The notes under the pieces were generated by a model. It was given only the letters and a program-made list of their open reading frames with translations. It did not search any database and was not told the origin of the DNA. This document shows, in pieces, positions 1-9,888 of a DNA stretch of 27,355 nt. Numbering within the stretch: position 1 is the first letter of the stretch; each line of letters opens with the position of its first letter. The position numbers and the translations under genes were made by a program. Origin of the DNA: a virus; the IMG/VR virus record IMGVR_UViG_3300037488_001822, positions 1 through 27,355 of that record. One strand, written 5' to 3'.

Positions 1-40
1 TTTTACTGTCGAGATTACCAGTCAAAAAATTAAGATCTAT

Positions 41-64
41 AAAAACGGTTTGATATATAAAACC
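41..64 (-). terminator. weak intrinsic terminator after the lipoprotein gene
   Basis: On the minus strand a GGTTT...AAACC stem (5 bp, 8-nt loop, 47-64) is followed directly by GTTTTT. It lies just past the stop codon of the leftward lipoprotein gene and would end that operon. The stem is short, so efficiency is uncertain. Confidence 0.4.
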
Positions 65-71
65 TTAGATA

Positions 72-1094
72 TTATTTTAGAATAATATTCTCCGGCGCAA
101 TTCCTAAAAGAATTGCGGCTTGCTCGATTGGCTTCTCTAATACATAATTCCTGTTTGTATAATCAGGATATGGTATAAAGTTACCGGGCGACACCTGATG
201 ATTACCCTGAAGCGCTGCACTCCAGATAAATGTGATTACACCCCGTTGTTGTGCGGTTGCTATCATTGATCTAATTTGATTTTCCGATATAGCTCCATTT
301 GCATGTGTTGTGTCGGTATTAAAATAAAACGTATCACCATCGTTATTCCATATATCACCGGGTCTTAGGTTTCCTAATGAAGCTATTGAACTTCCATGAG
401 ACTCATATCGAACCACTCCAAACTCTCCAGGTCTTCCGCCATTTCGCACTATCTTAGAATGATCAGCCCAACCAGCAGTTGCTAACAAATCTATGAGTAT
501 CTGAAACGTTTCGGGTGTTTGGTTATCTTCCAATTCTGGACAAATCAAAACCTCTGCCCCAAGCGCTTCCAACTTCCTGGCGTGGGCAATCGCTTGAACA
601 AACAAATTTAAAACCGCTGACTGCATCGTCGAGTTCGTTTGTAACAATCGAACAAACTCTTGATCGCATGTCGCTTTGCCAACAACATTGTTAAGCCATT
701 GATCACGGCACTTTCGCATAGAGGGACCGTTCAGTACATGTATTTCATGAGTTACTAAATGGCCATCATTGATAAACCCTGCGATAGTATTTTCAATCTG
801 TGAGTTATCTGGAATTTCCGGAAAGGTGAACAGCTCGTTGGTTGCTATATGTCGCACAACTTTAGCAACTGATTTATAACCAATACCATCAGGGGTTTGA
901 TAATCTTCTAAAGGAAATTTATTAACAACACCAAGAGCAAATGTTGATACACCAAGCGCGGTTGTATTTTCTAATATTTCATTTTGTATTCTTCCCTGAC
1001 GATTTGATGTTGGTGAAGATCCGCCTGAACCACCGCCGCAAGCAGTTAATACTAAACACCAAATGATTACAGATACATATCGACGTATTGACAT
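72..1094 (-). CDS. secreted lipoprotein, 340 aa, function unknown
   Basis: The N-terminus is a clear lipoprotein signal: MSIRR, then a hydrophobic stretch (about residues 6-17), then lipobox LTAC with Cys19, followed by a Gly/Ser-rich linker (GGGSGGSS). The mature protein should be attached to the host envelope. The remaining 310 residues alternate predicted strands and helices, with acidic and polar motifs such as VLICPELEDN and THEIHVLNG that recall TIM-barrel glycosidase-like proteins, but no family can be assigned from the sequence alone. It is the last gene of a leftward operon and overlaps the preceding gene by 28 bp. A full-length bacterial-type lipoprotein is unusual in a T4-like tail region. 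Superinfection exclusion, host surface modification or a captured host enzyme are possible; none is shown. The composition looks less AT-rich than its neighbours, which may point to transfer. Confidence 0.85.
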   Translation of the reverse strand: MSIRRYVSVIIWCLVLTACGGGSGGSSPTSNRQGRIQNEILENTTALGVSTFALGVVNKFPLEDYQTPDGIGYKSVAKVVRHIATNELFTFPEIPDNSQIENTIAGFINDGHLVTHEIHVLNGPSMRKCRDQWLNNVVGKATCDQEFVRLLQTNSTMQSAVLNLFVQAIAHARKLEALGAEVLICPELEDNQTPETFQILIDLLATAGWADHSKIVRNGGRPGEFGVVRYESHGSSIASLGNLRPGDIWNNDGDTFYFNTDTTHANGAISENQIRSMIATAQQRGVITFIWSAALQGNHQVSPGNFIPYPDYTNRNYVLEKPIEQAAILLGIAPENIILK

Positions 1095-1507
1095 ATTGGT
1101 TTCCTTATGGATTCAAGAACTGGTTGTAAATCTTTTGTGGCGAAGGTTAGATAATAGCCGATAGCGTCATTGCTCCAATAATGTATTGCTAAGTTAAAGT
1201 CTATCTCGCTGATAAAAGTTTTGATAGTTTCTCTAAAAAGTTTTACCGTTTCTTCTATTGTTAGACCGCTGCGAAATAAAATATAACCTTTTGTGTTTTC
1301 GGCTATATCTTTATCGGGATGTCCAGAGCAAGAAAAAATTGGAATTAATATTCGTGATTGAAAAAAGAAATTAAGATACTGAACCAAATCGTTATCGATA
1401 TTACCAGCAACTAATTCTTTTCTATAACATTCATATGCATCATTATATTCATCTTCGCTTGCAACGTTTCCTTCTAATTCATTTACATACTCAAATGTTT
1501 TATGCAT
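1067..1507 (-). CDS. hypothetical protein with CSGHP motif, 146 aa
   Basis: This is a soluble acidic protein without signal or membrane segment. The centre carries FSCSGHPDKD (about residues 58-67), followed by strand-forming segments GYILFRSG and IGYYLTFA. A C-S/E-G-H-P motif next to a hydrophobic strand occurs in uncharacterised phage and bacterial proteins, and the arrangement resembles Tyw3-like folds. That link comes from memory of the motif and is not proven. The gene starts 2 nt after the phosphoesterase stop and overlaps the lipoprotein start, so the three are co-transcribed. Function unknown. Confidence 0.75.
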   Translation of the reverse strand: MHKTFEYVNELEGNVASEDEYNDAYECYRKELVAGNIDNDLVQYLNFFFQSRILIPIFSCSGHPDKDIAENTKGYILFRSGLTIEETVKLFRETIKTFISEIDFNLAIHYWSNDAIGYYLTFATKDLQPVLESIRKPICQYVDMYL

Positions 1508-1509
1508 AA

Positions 1510-2142
1510 TTAATTTCCAAATAAAAACTTTGATATGATACTACTAAATGCGTCTGGTTGTTTTGCAGAGTCGAGTTCCAGTGTTACAATACTTTTTTTC
1601 TTTTCTTCAATTGCTTTTTCTAAAGCAATATCAATTTTTTCAATAACATATTCTAAAGTGATTGGTGTATAGTTCCAAACATCAACGCCGACATCTACTG
1701 ATCTACCTTGACCTGGAAGTTTACCATGACTGTGACCATATAGATGATATGACCCGTGGTTCATGAAGGGCCATGATCGATGCGCATAGTGTGAGAGCCA
1801 AATTCTAATATCCTTTTTTTGCCGCTGCGTTCGAATCATGTGAACGTCTTTGACAAACTCAAATCTTTTTACAAGAGGATCTTTGATCACCCCCTGATCA
1901 TGATTGCCTCTGATTAAACATATTCTTCCTTTCAATCGATTGGCAATTCTATCACTAAGCCATTTTGGAGAACCAAAACCAAAATCTCCGAGATGGTATA
2001 CTGTATCATCTTTGTTGACAACGGAGTTCCAGTTATTGATTAAAGTTTCGTCGTGGTCTTGCTTTGTTTCAAACGGTCGATCACAATATCTAATTATGTT
2101 GGCGTGACCAAAATGTGAATCGGCGACAAAGAAAACTGTCAT
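1510..2142 (-). CDS. calcineurin-like metallophosphoesterase
   Basis: All metal-ligand motifs of the calcineurin-like phosphoesterase superfamily are present in order: D8-x-H10 (ADSHFGH), G52-D53 (LGDFGFG), G79-N80-H81-D82 (RGNHD), H118 (LSHYAH) and G136-H137-x-H139 (YGHSHG). The compact form of about 170 residues plus the N-terminal DSHFGHANII signature matches small YfcE-like phage and bacterial phosphoesterases. It should hydrolyse a phosphomono- or diester using two metal ions; the natural substrate is unknown. A Lys/Glu-rich tail (residues 171-210) extends beyond the core. The start overlaps the mazG-like stop by 4 nt (ATGA), suggesting translational coupling and a shared role in nucleotide metabolism or signalling. 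Confidence 0.93.
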   Translation of the reverse strand: MTVFFVADSHFGHANIIRYCDRPFETKQDHDETLINNWNSVVNKDDTVYHLGDFGFGSPKWLSDRIANRLKGRICLIRGNHDQGVIKDPLVKRFEFVKDVHMIRTQRQKKDIRIWLSHYAHRSWPFMNHGSYHLYGHSHGKLPGQGRSVDVGVDVWNYTPITLEYVIEKIDIALEKAIEEKKKSIVTLELDSAKQPDAFSSIISKFLFGN

Positions 2143-2492
2143 CTGTTATCACCATCACCTTTGATTTGTTCTCGTTCCAATCTAGAGAAAAGTTTTTCAA
2201 GATTCTTCTTTGCAATTTCCTGTAGGTCTAGATTTAGTTCGGTTGCAAGATTCGATATATACCAAAGCACATCACCCAATTCTTTTTCTAATGCTTGTCG
2301 GGTTTCTTCTGTGAGAGTTCCGTTATTATCGCGGATAGTCTTTTTAATTTTTTCAGCAACCTCACCCGCTTCACCACAAAGACCTAATGTTGGATATGTT
2401 ATATTTTTTCCTTGGTCTGGATAGATGGCAGTCTGTCTAGCATAAAATTGATATTGCCGAAAGTTACTGGTTGAGCCAAATTCTATTTTCAT
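2139..2492 (-). CDS. mazG: MazG-like nucleotide pyrophosphohydrolase
   Basis: The 117-residue protein is a single-domain all-alpha NTP pyrophosphatase. It shows the E-x-x-E (E41, E44 in GEAGEVAEK) and E-x-x-D (E71, D74 in ELGDVLWYI) magnesium-binding motifs of the MazG/dUTPase-like family. Members cleave NTPs or dNTPs to NMP and pyrophosphate. Phage copies are proposed to alter host nucleotide pools or (p)ppGpp signalling, but which applies here is not visible. Length fits the single-domain class rather than the tandem E. coli enzyme. The gene overlaps the downstream phosphoesterase by 4 nt. Confidence 0.93.
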   Translation of the reverse strand: MKIEFGSTSNFRQYQFYARQTAIYPDQGKNITYPTLGLCGEAGEVAEKIKKTIRDNNGTLTEETRQALEKELGDVLWYISNLATELNLDLQEIAKKNLEKLFSRLEREQIKGDGDNR

Positions 2493-2514
2493 AATTATTC
2501 AGTTATTCAGAAAG

Positions 2515-2718
2515 TTATATCTCGGTGAGAATCAGATATGATTCTGATGTAACGGAATCGAAGCCGCGTTGGTCAATGTTATAATGTTTGCCCGTGTTAT
2601 CTCTCACGGCGACAATGCGATTGTCAAAACTAAAAACCGGATAGTATTTTGTTTCCTTTGCCAATTCTTCCAGGTTAAGTTTTATTTGTCGTTTTCGTTT
2701 TTTATTTTTCATATGCAT
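2515..2718 (-). CDS. hypothetical basic protein, 67 aa
   Basis: This is a small protein with a very basic N-terminus (KNKKRKRQIK) and a C-terminal half rich in predicted strands (VFSFDNRIVAV). Two in-frame ATGs exist, at 2718 and 2712; the first is kept because neither has a convincing Shine-Dalgarno sequence. It overlaps the preceding gene by 17 nt. No family is recognised. The basic tail could bind nucleic acid, which is inference only. Confidence 0.65.
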   Translation of the reverse strand: MHMKNKKRKRQIKLNLEELAKETKYYPVFSFDNRIVAVRDNTGKHYNIDQRGFDSVTSESYLILTEI

Positions 2719-2893
2719 CTAACGTAAAAGTAAAACCAACCAACTTAGTTTTTGGTCCAACACGAAGAGACAGCAATCGCTGCACATCGTATAGAGTTGC
2801 ATTTTCACTGTCTGTACGAATATTCAAATGATATATATCACTTTCGTAATAATGTGTTATTATCAAAGTGCCCATCCCGTTAAGATTATTCAT
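2702..2893 (-). CDS. hypothetical protein, 63 aa
   Basis: A short, probably alpha/beta protein containing LYDVQRLLSLRVGPKTKLVG. It overlaps the lytic transglycosylase stop by 8 nt and the downstream gene by 17 nt, typical of the tight packing here. An internal ATG (MGTLIITHYY) is an alternative start. No recognisable family. Confidence 0.65.
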   Translation of the reverse strand: MNNLNGMGTLIITHYYESDIYHLNIRTDSENATLYDVQRLLSLRVGPKTKLVGFTFTLDAYEK

Positions 2894-3497
2894 TATTATT
2901 CAAATCATTTAATAATTTTTTATGTGTCGAATTAATATTGAAAGCATATCGTTTGACTTGATTTGGAACGTCAGTACTCTTGGATATATTACCTGGTCCC
3001 CAGTTATATGCCATCAATGCCTTTGTTTTATTACCATCGAATTTATCTTGTAAGTATTTAACATACATGATACCAAGTTGTATATTATAAGAAGGATCTT
3101 TTAAAAAGTCAACTCCTTTCCATTCAAAGCCAGATCTCTTTGCAATGTATTTGGCAGTCTCTGGTTGTAACTGCATTAAGCCATAATCGTTGGTTATCGA
3201 ACGTATTGCAGGTTTAAACCCCGATTCATGCCCGACTATAGCCGCCACGTATAACGCATCAATATTTAATTTTTTGCTCTCGTAAACTATTGTTTCAGCT
3301 ATATGTTTAGAATCGATTTTTTTGTTATATTTTTGAATATGATCGTTTAAGACTAATATTTTTTTAGGGCAATAATTCCCGCGATGAGCCACATGTATTT
3401 GTTCAATCAAATATATGTTATACTCAAAACATAACACTAAAAATATAAGATAAGGATATAATACAACTCGTAATAACGTCACAATATTTTTCATCAT
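2886..3497 (-). CDS. membrane-anchored lytic transglycosylase (SLT domain)
   Basis: The protein cleaves peptidoglycan at the MurNAc-GlcNAc bond. After an N-terminal hydrophobic segment (about residues 5-30, uncleaved signal anchor or signal peptide) comes a Slt70-type goose-lysozyme-like domain. Its catalytic glutamate lies in VGHESGF (E91 from the chosen start), followed by GLMQLQP (106-112) and MAYNWGPG (162-169), all diagnostic of the SLT family. The open frame extends upstream to a TTG at 3524, but that would place the start inside a near-perfect sigma70 promoter (3507-3535), so the ATG at 3497 is chosen (203 aa). It may act in lysis or in local wall opening during DNA entry. This matters because gp5 in this phage has no lysozyme domain. 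Confidence 0.9.
   Translation of the reverse strand: MMKNIVTLLRVVLYPYLIFLVLCFEYNIYLIEQIHVAHRGNYCPKKILVLNDHIQKYNKKIDSKHIAETIVYESKKLNIDALYVAAIVGHESGFKPAIRSITNDYGLMQLQPETAKYIAKRSGFEWKGVDFLKDPSYNIQLGIMYVKYLQDKFDGNKTKALMAYNWGPGNISKSTDVPNQVKRYAFNINSTHKKLLNDLNNNE
3084..3112 (-). promoter_or_regulatory. possible internal sigma70 promoter
   Basis: Minus-strand TTGACT, 17-nt spacer, TATAAT inside the lytic transglycosylase gene. It could boost the small downstream genes. In AT-rich coding DNA a chance match is possible. Confidence 0.3.
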
Positions 3498-3506
3498 AAT
3501 GGTTTT

Positions 3507-3535
3507 ATTATAGCAGTTTCTCAATAGATTGTCAA
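3507..3535 (-). promoter_or_regulatory. consensus sigma70 promoter, lytic transglycosylase operon
   Basis: The minus strand reads TTGACA (3530-3535), 17-nt spacer, TATAAT (3507-3512): a 12/12 consensus promoter. The ATG of the lytic transglycosylase begins only 9 nt after the -10 box, so the transcript would have a leader of about 0-3 nt. A 9-nt direct repeat (ATCTATTGA) lies across the -35 box and the spacer. Confidence 0.85.
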
Positions 3536-3550
3536 TAGATTAATATGCAA

Positions 3551-3780
3551 TTAAATCAATAAGTTATTTATTTTAATTGCTTCATGGCGTTTAATAGCCG
3601 CCTCTACACGTTCATTATTTTTTATATGGACAGTTTTCTTACCATTGAATCTTTAATTTTATAATATAAAGATTCTATAAAATTTTTATAAAAAATATCA
3701 TTTTCATCTGGTTTCAAAGTAATATTCGCTTTTTCTATATATTCTAATATTTGTTTTCGAATGTTCTTTTTTTTATCCAT
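3551..3780 (-). pseudogene. small gene with apparent 1-nt frameshift (76 aa if restored)
   Basis: An intact frame from the ATG at 3780 encodes 52 residues (starts MDKKKNIRKQILEYIEKAN) and stops at 3622. Immediately before the stop, the -1 frame opens and reads a protein-like sequence ending KNNERVEAAIKRHEAIK and stopping at 3551. Adding one T at the TT at 3648-3649 would join the two as ...KIKDFNGKKTVHIK... and gives exactly 231 nt (76 aa). Either the gene has a real deletion, the assembly lost a base, or the 52-residue product is the true one. No slippery heptamer is present, so programmed frameshifting is unlikely. Lys-rich, function unknown. Confidence 0.5.
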
Positions 3781-3784
3781 AGTG

Positions 3785-3808
3785 TGACACAACTTTTAAA
3801 AAGTGTCA
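3785..3808. promoter_or_regulatory. dyad just upstream of the 3780 gene
   Basis: Inverted repeat TGACAC / GTGTCA with a 12-nt spacer that is itself partly palindromic (ACTTTT/AAAAGT). It ends 5 nt before the ATG at 3780. It could be an operator or a hairpin masking the start. Confidence 0.3.
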
Positions 3809-3891
3809 ATCTACTAAACGTTTATTGTATAATCTTTTTTATAACACCAATTCGCTTTAAATTTAAATCAATGTGTCTATAATATAATATT

Positions 3892-4656
3892 TTAGATTGC
3901 GATGCGTAATATATCCATTATTTTAGCAGACAACTGGGCAATTGTCAAACTATCTCTGGGTATAAAGGTTTTTTCTAAGAAACCATTATCCTCAAATGCA
4001 GTTCCTTCAGTTGATTCAAAATAATCAAAAAGACCTTCTGGATCTCCTTCAGATGTTCCTTCGATTCCATATTTTATATAATTATCGATTAATTCATCTT
4101 TGCTCAAATCATTAATAACTGTAACAGATTCTAAATATGTTAAATAGTTCATCAACACACTTATTCCTTTGTCAGCCCGTACCTGCCGGTCCTGTATAGC
4201 ACGTTGGTTAAAAATATTACCAAGATCGACCTGTTCATCCATAGTGAAAAATTGATCACGAACTTCATGTGTTGTACAAAAATGTTCACTGGCTTCTTTA
4301 AGTTCGTTAGATGTCATTGTTGTATAATTTTGTTGTACATATGCAATTAATCTTCTACGTTGAGTGCGATACAGATGATCTCCTCCACACTTCCAACATC
4401 CAACACAAGCTTCATGAAATACGCCAATTAAACCATTAGGTTTATGATTTATAACAATATTAATAACATCTTGATCAATAACACTATCGTCTAAGTTTTT
4501 GACTGTCACTGTTTCAGTTTCTGGTACATTACCCCAATTGATAGGAAGTTTGTGCTCAACTTCAGCAGTCGGAAAGACTGCTTTAATTTCATTGGTTAGT
4601 TTATTTTCGTTTATTTCTTCCGGTAAATTTTCTGTGATTTGAATTGTTTTACTCAT
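3892..4656 (-). CDS. hypothetical protein with CxxCxxC cluster, 254 aa
   Basis: No family is recognised. The N-terminal 75 residues look beta-rich (VTVKNLDDSVI, INIVINHKP). A possible metal site follows: C84, C87 and C90 in ACVGCWKCGGDH, with C127 and H130 (CTTH) about 37 residues later. The C-terminal half is helical and acidic. The start is 2 nt after the collagen-like fibre stop, so the two are co-transcribed. Its position resembles that of fibre-assembly chaperones or fibre partners downstream of phage fibre genes, but there is no sequence evidence for such a role. A virion component or an unrelated late protein is equally possible. Confidence 0.8.
   Translation of the reverse strand: MSKTIQITENLPEEINENKLTNEIKAVFPTAEVEHKLPINWGNVPETETVTVKNLDDSVIDQDVINIVINHKPNGLIGVFHEACVGCWKCGGDHLYRTQRRRLIAYVQQNYTTMTSNELKEASEHFCTTHEVRDQFFTMDEQVDLGNIFNQRAIQDRQVRADKGISVLMNYLTYLESVTVINDLSKDELIDNYIKYGIEGTSEGDPEGLFDYFESTEGTAFEDNGFLEKTFIPRDSLTIAQLSAKIMDILRIAI
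3920..3948 (-). promoter_or_regulatory. possible sigma70 promoter in the 3' end of the 254-aa gene
   Basis: Minus-strand TTGACA (3943-3948), 17-nt spacer, TAAAAT (3920-3925), overlapping the last codons of the 254-aa gene. It points at the small gene starting at 3780 and the block beyond. Matches 11 of 12 consensus positions but lies in coding DNA. Confidence 0.4.
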
Positions 4657-4657
4657 G

Positions 4658-8140
<3,483 letters not shown>

Positions 8141-8240
8141 GGTATCTTTTTAATATTATAGTTAAAACTGTACAATGTTATTTATTTAAATAGAAATGTA
8201 TTGAATGAAAAAAGAGGGGAACTTTTATGACTACAAAAAC

Positions 8241-8339
8241 GACTGGAAAGTCCGGTTAAGTTAACTTTCGCGAGTGAGTTCCCAGAACACTCCCAACTAA
8301 TTAAAATAATTCCGCTTACTTACATTTTCCAGTCTCGCG
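8241..8339 (-). other. structured non-coding element upstream of the fibre gene
   Basis: The 231-nt gap 8141-8371 has no gene. It contains a perfect 9-bp inverted repeat (GACTGGAAA 8241-8249 / TTTCCAGTC 8326-8334) and a second one (CGCGA 8269-8273 / TCGCG 8335-8339) interleaved with it, so an RNA from either strand could form a pseudoknot with stems of 9 and 5 bp. An internal hairpin (GAGTG..GTTC CCA GAACACTC, about 8272-8292) competes with the second stem. On the minus (fibre mRNA) strand the last arm is followed by GTTTTTG, as in a terminator. It is either a leaky terminator or a structured 5' leader. No tRNA features are present. Confidence 0.5.
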
Positions 8340-8368
8340 GCTATTCGATTAATTGAAAATTGATAGTA

Positions 8369-8376
8369 TATTTATA
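8369..8376 (-). promoter_or_regulatory. T4-type late promoter TATAAATA for the fibre gene
   Basis: Exact TATAAATA on the minus strand, overlapping the stop region of the 8372-8704 gene. Transcription would start near 8362 and give a leader of about 220 nt that includes the structured element. The octamer alone is not rare in AT-rich DNA; position and orientation support it. Confidence 0.55.
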
Positions 8377-8704
8377 TCAAAAAAGATCGGATTTTCAAAA
8401 AAAGATATTTAAAAATATTCATATCTAACATATTCAATTCTCTAAGAATTATATACAACTGCTCGTCTGGCAAATAATTTTTAGATTTGCTTTCTATTTC
8501 TTTATAGTAAATAATAGTATCTTTGTTCAACGAACTATATAGATCGTCCGGGTTGACAACTGGTAGTAAACTCAAATATATTCGTAATATACCAAATTGA
8601 AAGCGAGCATATAGCATATGACCAGAACTAAAAAACGCTTCCCATTGGCTAAACATATTTTCGCCCGTACGCTGAATATCTTTAATTTTAAGTTTTAGTG
8701 CCAT
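8372..8704 (-). CDS. hypothetical protein, 110 aa
   Basis: A helix-rich protein of no recognised family, with many aromatic and hydrophobic residues (QFGILRIYLSLLPVV, IFKYLFLKIRSFLI). The frame extends to a TTG at 8719, but the ATG at 8704 is preferred because it overlaps the previous gene by only 10 nt. It is the last of a run of small leftward genes and its 3' end carries the late promoter of the fibre gene. Confidence 0.65.
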   Translation of the reverse strand: MALKLKIKDIQRTGENMFSQWEAFFSSGHMLYARFQFGILRIYLSLLPVVNPDDLYSSLNKDTIIYYKEIESKSKNYLPDEQLYIILRELNMLDMNIFKYLFLKIRSFLI

Positions 8705-8892
8705 ATATATTTTTTGCAAATCGTCCGATAGTCCACGCCGCTTTCTAAGTCATGGAAGACCAGACTTTGAATTTCGTCAAAAAGTTCAGGTTTCAATTCC
8801 ATGTTATTGGCAAACGCATAACCAGACTCGATATAGTATGAATCAATTTCTTTTCGATTTGTTTCAATTTGTATTTGTTTTTCCTTACACAC
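8695..8892 (-). CDS. hypothetical protein, 65 aa
   Basis: A small charged protein starting at GTG (8892), with a Lys/Glu/Gln-rich N-terminus and a helical C-terminus (LFDEIQSLVFHDLES). It lies 7 nt after the previous stop and overlaps the next gene by 10 nt. Function unknown. Confidence 0.6.
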   Translation of the reverse strand: MCKEKQIQIETNRKEIDSYYIESGYAFANNMELKPELFDEIQSLVFHDLESGVDYRTICKKYIWH

Positions 8893-8899
8893 AATTCAC

Positions 8900-9235
8900 T
8901 TACTTGGTTAGATATTCAATATCCTCAATAGTTGTAAAAAACGATACGCCTGGCAACGGCGGCTGTTGATCTGTACGAGTGCCAATCAATTCTATTTGCA
9001 CGACACCAAAAGCCATGGTAAGTTTTTCGATTCTTTCAAATAATATAATTGCTATTTCATTTGTATGACCGTGTTTGATCTTTAGTGTTTTGCCAACAAA
9101 TTCTTTAGTCAATTGATTTTTTAAAAAACTATGTGACATTTCTAGTTTCTTTAAATCCCCGGTCATAAGATAACCAATGTAACCACAAAGAAACATTGTT
9201 GCGCGGATTTCGTTGATATTAGAAAACCCAAACAT
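8900..9235 (-). CDS. hypothetical protein, 111 aa
   Basis: An unknown soluble protein. The N-terminal half has a short hydrophobic helix (TMFLCGYIGYLM), the C-terminal half beta-type segments ending VSFFTTIEDIEYLTK. The ATG overlaps the previous stop as TAATG, so it is translationally coupled to the 78-aa gene. Confidence 0.7.
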   Translation of the reverse strand: MFGFSNINEIRATMFLCGYIGYLMTGDLKKLEMSHSFLKNQLTKEFVGKTLKIKHGHTNEIAIILFERIEKLTMAFGVVQIELIGTRTDQQPPLPGVSFFTTIEDIEYLTK

Positions 9236-9471
9236 TATTTTTCTTCCTTGCTATAATATAAATGAACTGCATTAACCGTTTTAAATGGTCCCTCGTCTTT
9301 TGTGCGAACAAGCTCGTGGCGGCCATAATAATCTTCTTTGTTAATATCTAGAGCAACGCGACAACACTCAATGTCGGTAACCGAATTAACACCACCTTCA
9401 TATCCTCGAATGATAACCTCGTCTTCTTGGTCACATTCATTTAATATACGAATCAGTTGTTTAACTTTCAT
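9235..9471 (-). CDS. conserved phage-type hypothetical protein, 78 aa
   Basis: The start MKVKQLIRILNECDQEDEVI fits a widespread family of small phage and bacterial proteins beginning 'M-x-V-x-L-I-x-x-L-x-x-(c)-D-x-x-x-x-V', followed by strands and a final strand NAVHLYY. The role of this family is not known. It lies 11 nt downstream of the 114-aa gene and is coupled to the next gene by TAATG. Confidence 0.75.
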   Translation of the reverse strand: MKVKQLIRILNECDQEDEVIIRGYEGGVNSVTDIECCRVALDINKEDYYGRHELVRTKDEGPFKTVNAVHLYYSKEEK

Positions 9472-9482
9472 AATTAATACCT

Positions 9483-9827
9483 TTAACTGTTTACATCAAT
9501 AATAGATTTTGGATGCTTGGCTGCCATCTTCTCAAGATCTTTTAGAAATTGAATCGCGGTTTCATACGAACCCCAGTTATTTTCTGGATTAAACCGCTGA
9601 TAATAATCTTTTCTAGATTGCATGTCTTCAATAGCAGATTGAAGATATTGTCGAACATCTTCAGCACTTTTCTTGTGAAGTGCTCTAATGCCGTCAGTTT
9701 CATGTAATCCAGCTATGCGTAATGCATCACAGAACATTCTAGAACAATTGAATGTGTGATTAAAGTTTTCTAGAACAAATGGCTCAGCGCCACCCGTATC
9801 AATTTCAAAACTAACGTCATAACCCAT
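9483..9827 (-). CDS. conserved phage hypothetical protein (DTGG / NPENNWGSYE family), 114 aa
   Basis: The protein starts MGYDVSFEIDTGG and contains a His/Asn-rich segment (FNHTFNCSRMFCDAL) and the signature FNPENNWGSYETAIQFL (about 79-95). I recognise this layout from a conserved, uncharacterised phage protein family that begins at the equivalent Met. The open frame extends seven codons upstream to a TTG, but the ATG at 9827 matches the family start, has GTGAGG upstream, and leaves room for the sigma70-like promoter at 9860-9888. Function unknown. Confidence 0.8.
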   Translation of the reverse strand: MGYDVSFEIDTGGAEPFVLENFNHTFNCSRMFCDALRIAGLHETDGIRALHKKSAEDVRQYLQSAIEDMQSRKDYYQRFNPENNWGSYETAIQFLKDLEKMAAKHPKSIIDVNS

Positions 9828-9859
9828 TGAATAAAACCTCACAGTCAAACATTATAAAA

Positions 9860-9888
9860 ATTATAGCATAATCAAATTACAATTGCAA
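9860..9888 (-). promoter_or_regulatory. sigma70-like promoter for the 9827 gene
   Basis: Minus-strand TTGCAA (9883-9888), 17-nt spacer, TATAAT (9860-9865). It overlaps the end of the upstream 73-aa gene and sits 32 nt before the ATG at 9827. Confidence 0.6.

Noticed and set aside
3498-3524. Longer lytic transglycosylase starting at TTG 3524
   Set aside because: The added codons lie inside the 12/12 sigma70 promoter; the ATG at 3497 is more likely.
8241-8339. HDV-like self-cleaving ribozyme, because the helix order resembles P1-P2-P1'-P2' and a CGGA precedes the last arm
   Set aside because: The spacing between arms is too long, no convincing P3/P4 hairpins are found, and the second stem competes with another hairpin. 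Kept only as a structured element.
8141-8371. tRNA gene in the fibre leader
   Set aside because: No T-loop or anticodon-arm pattern and no CCA end on either strand.
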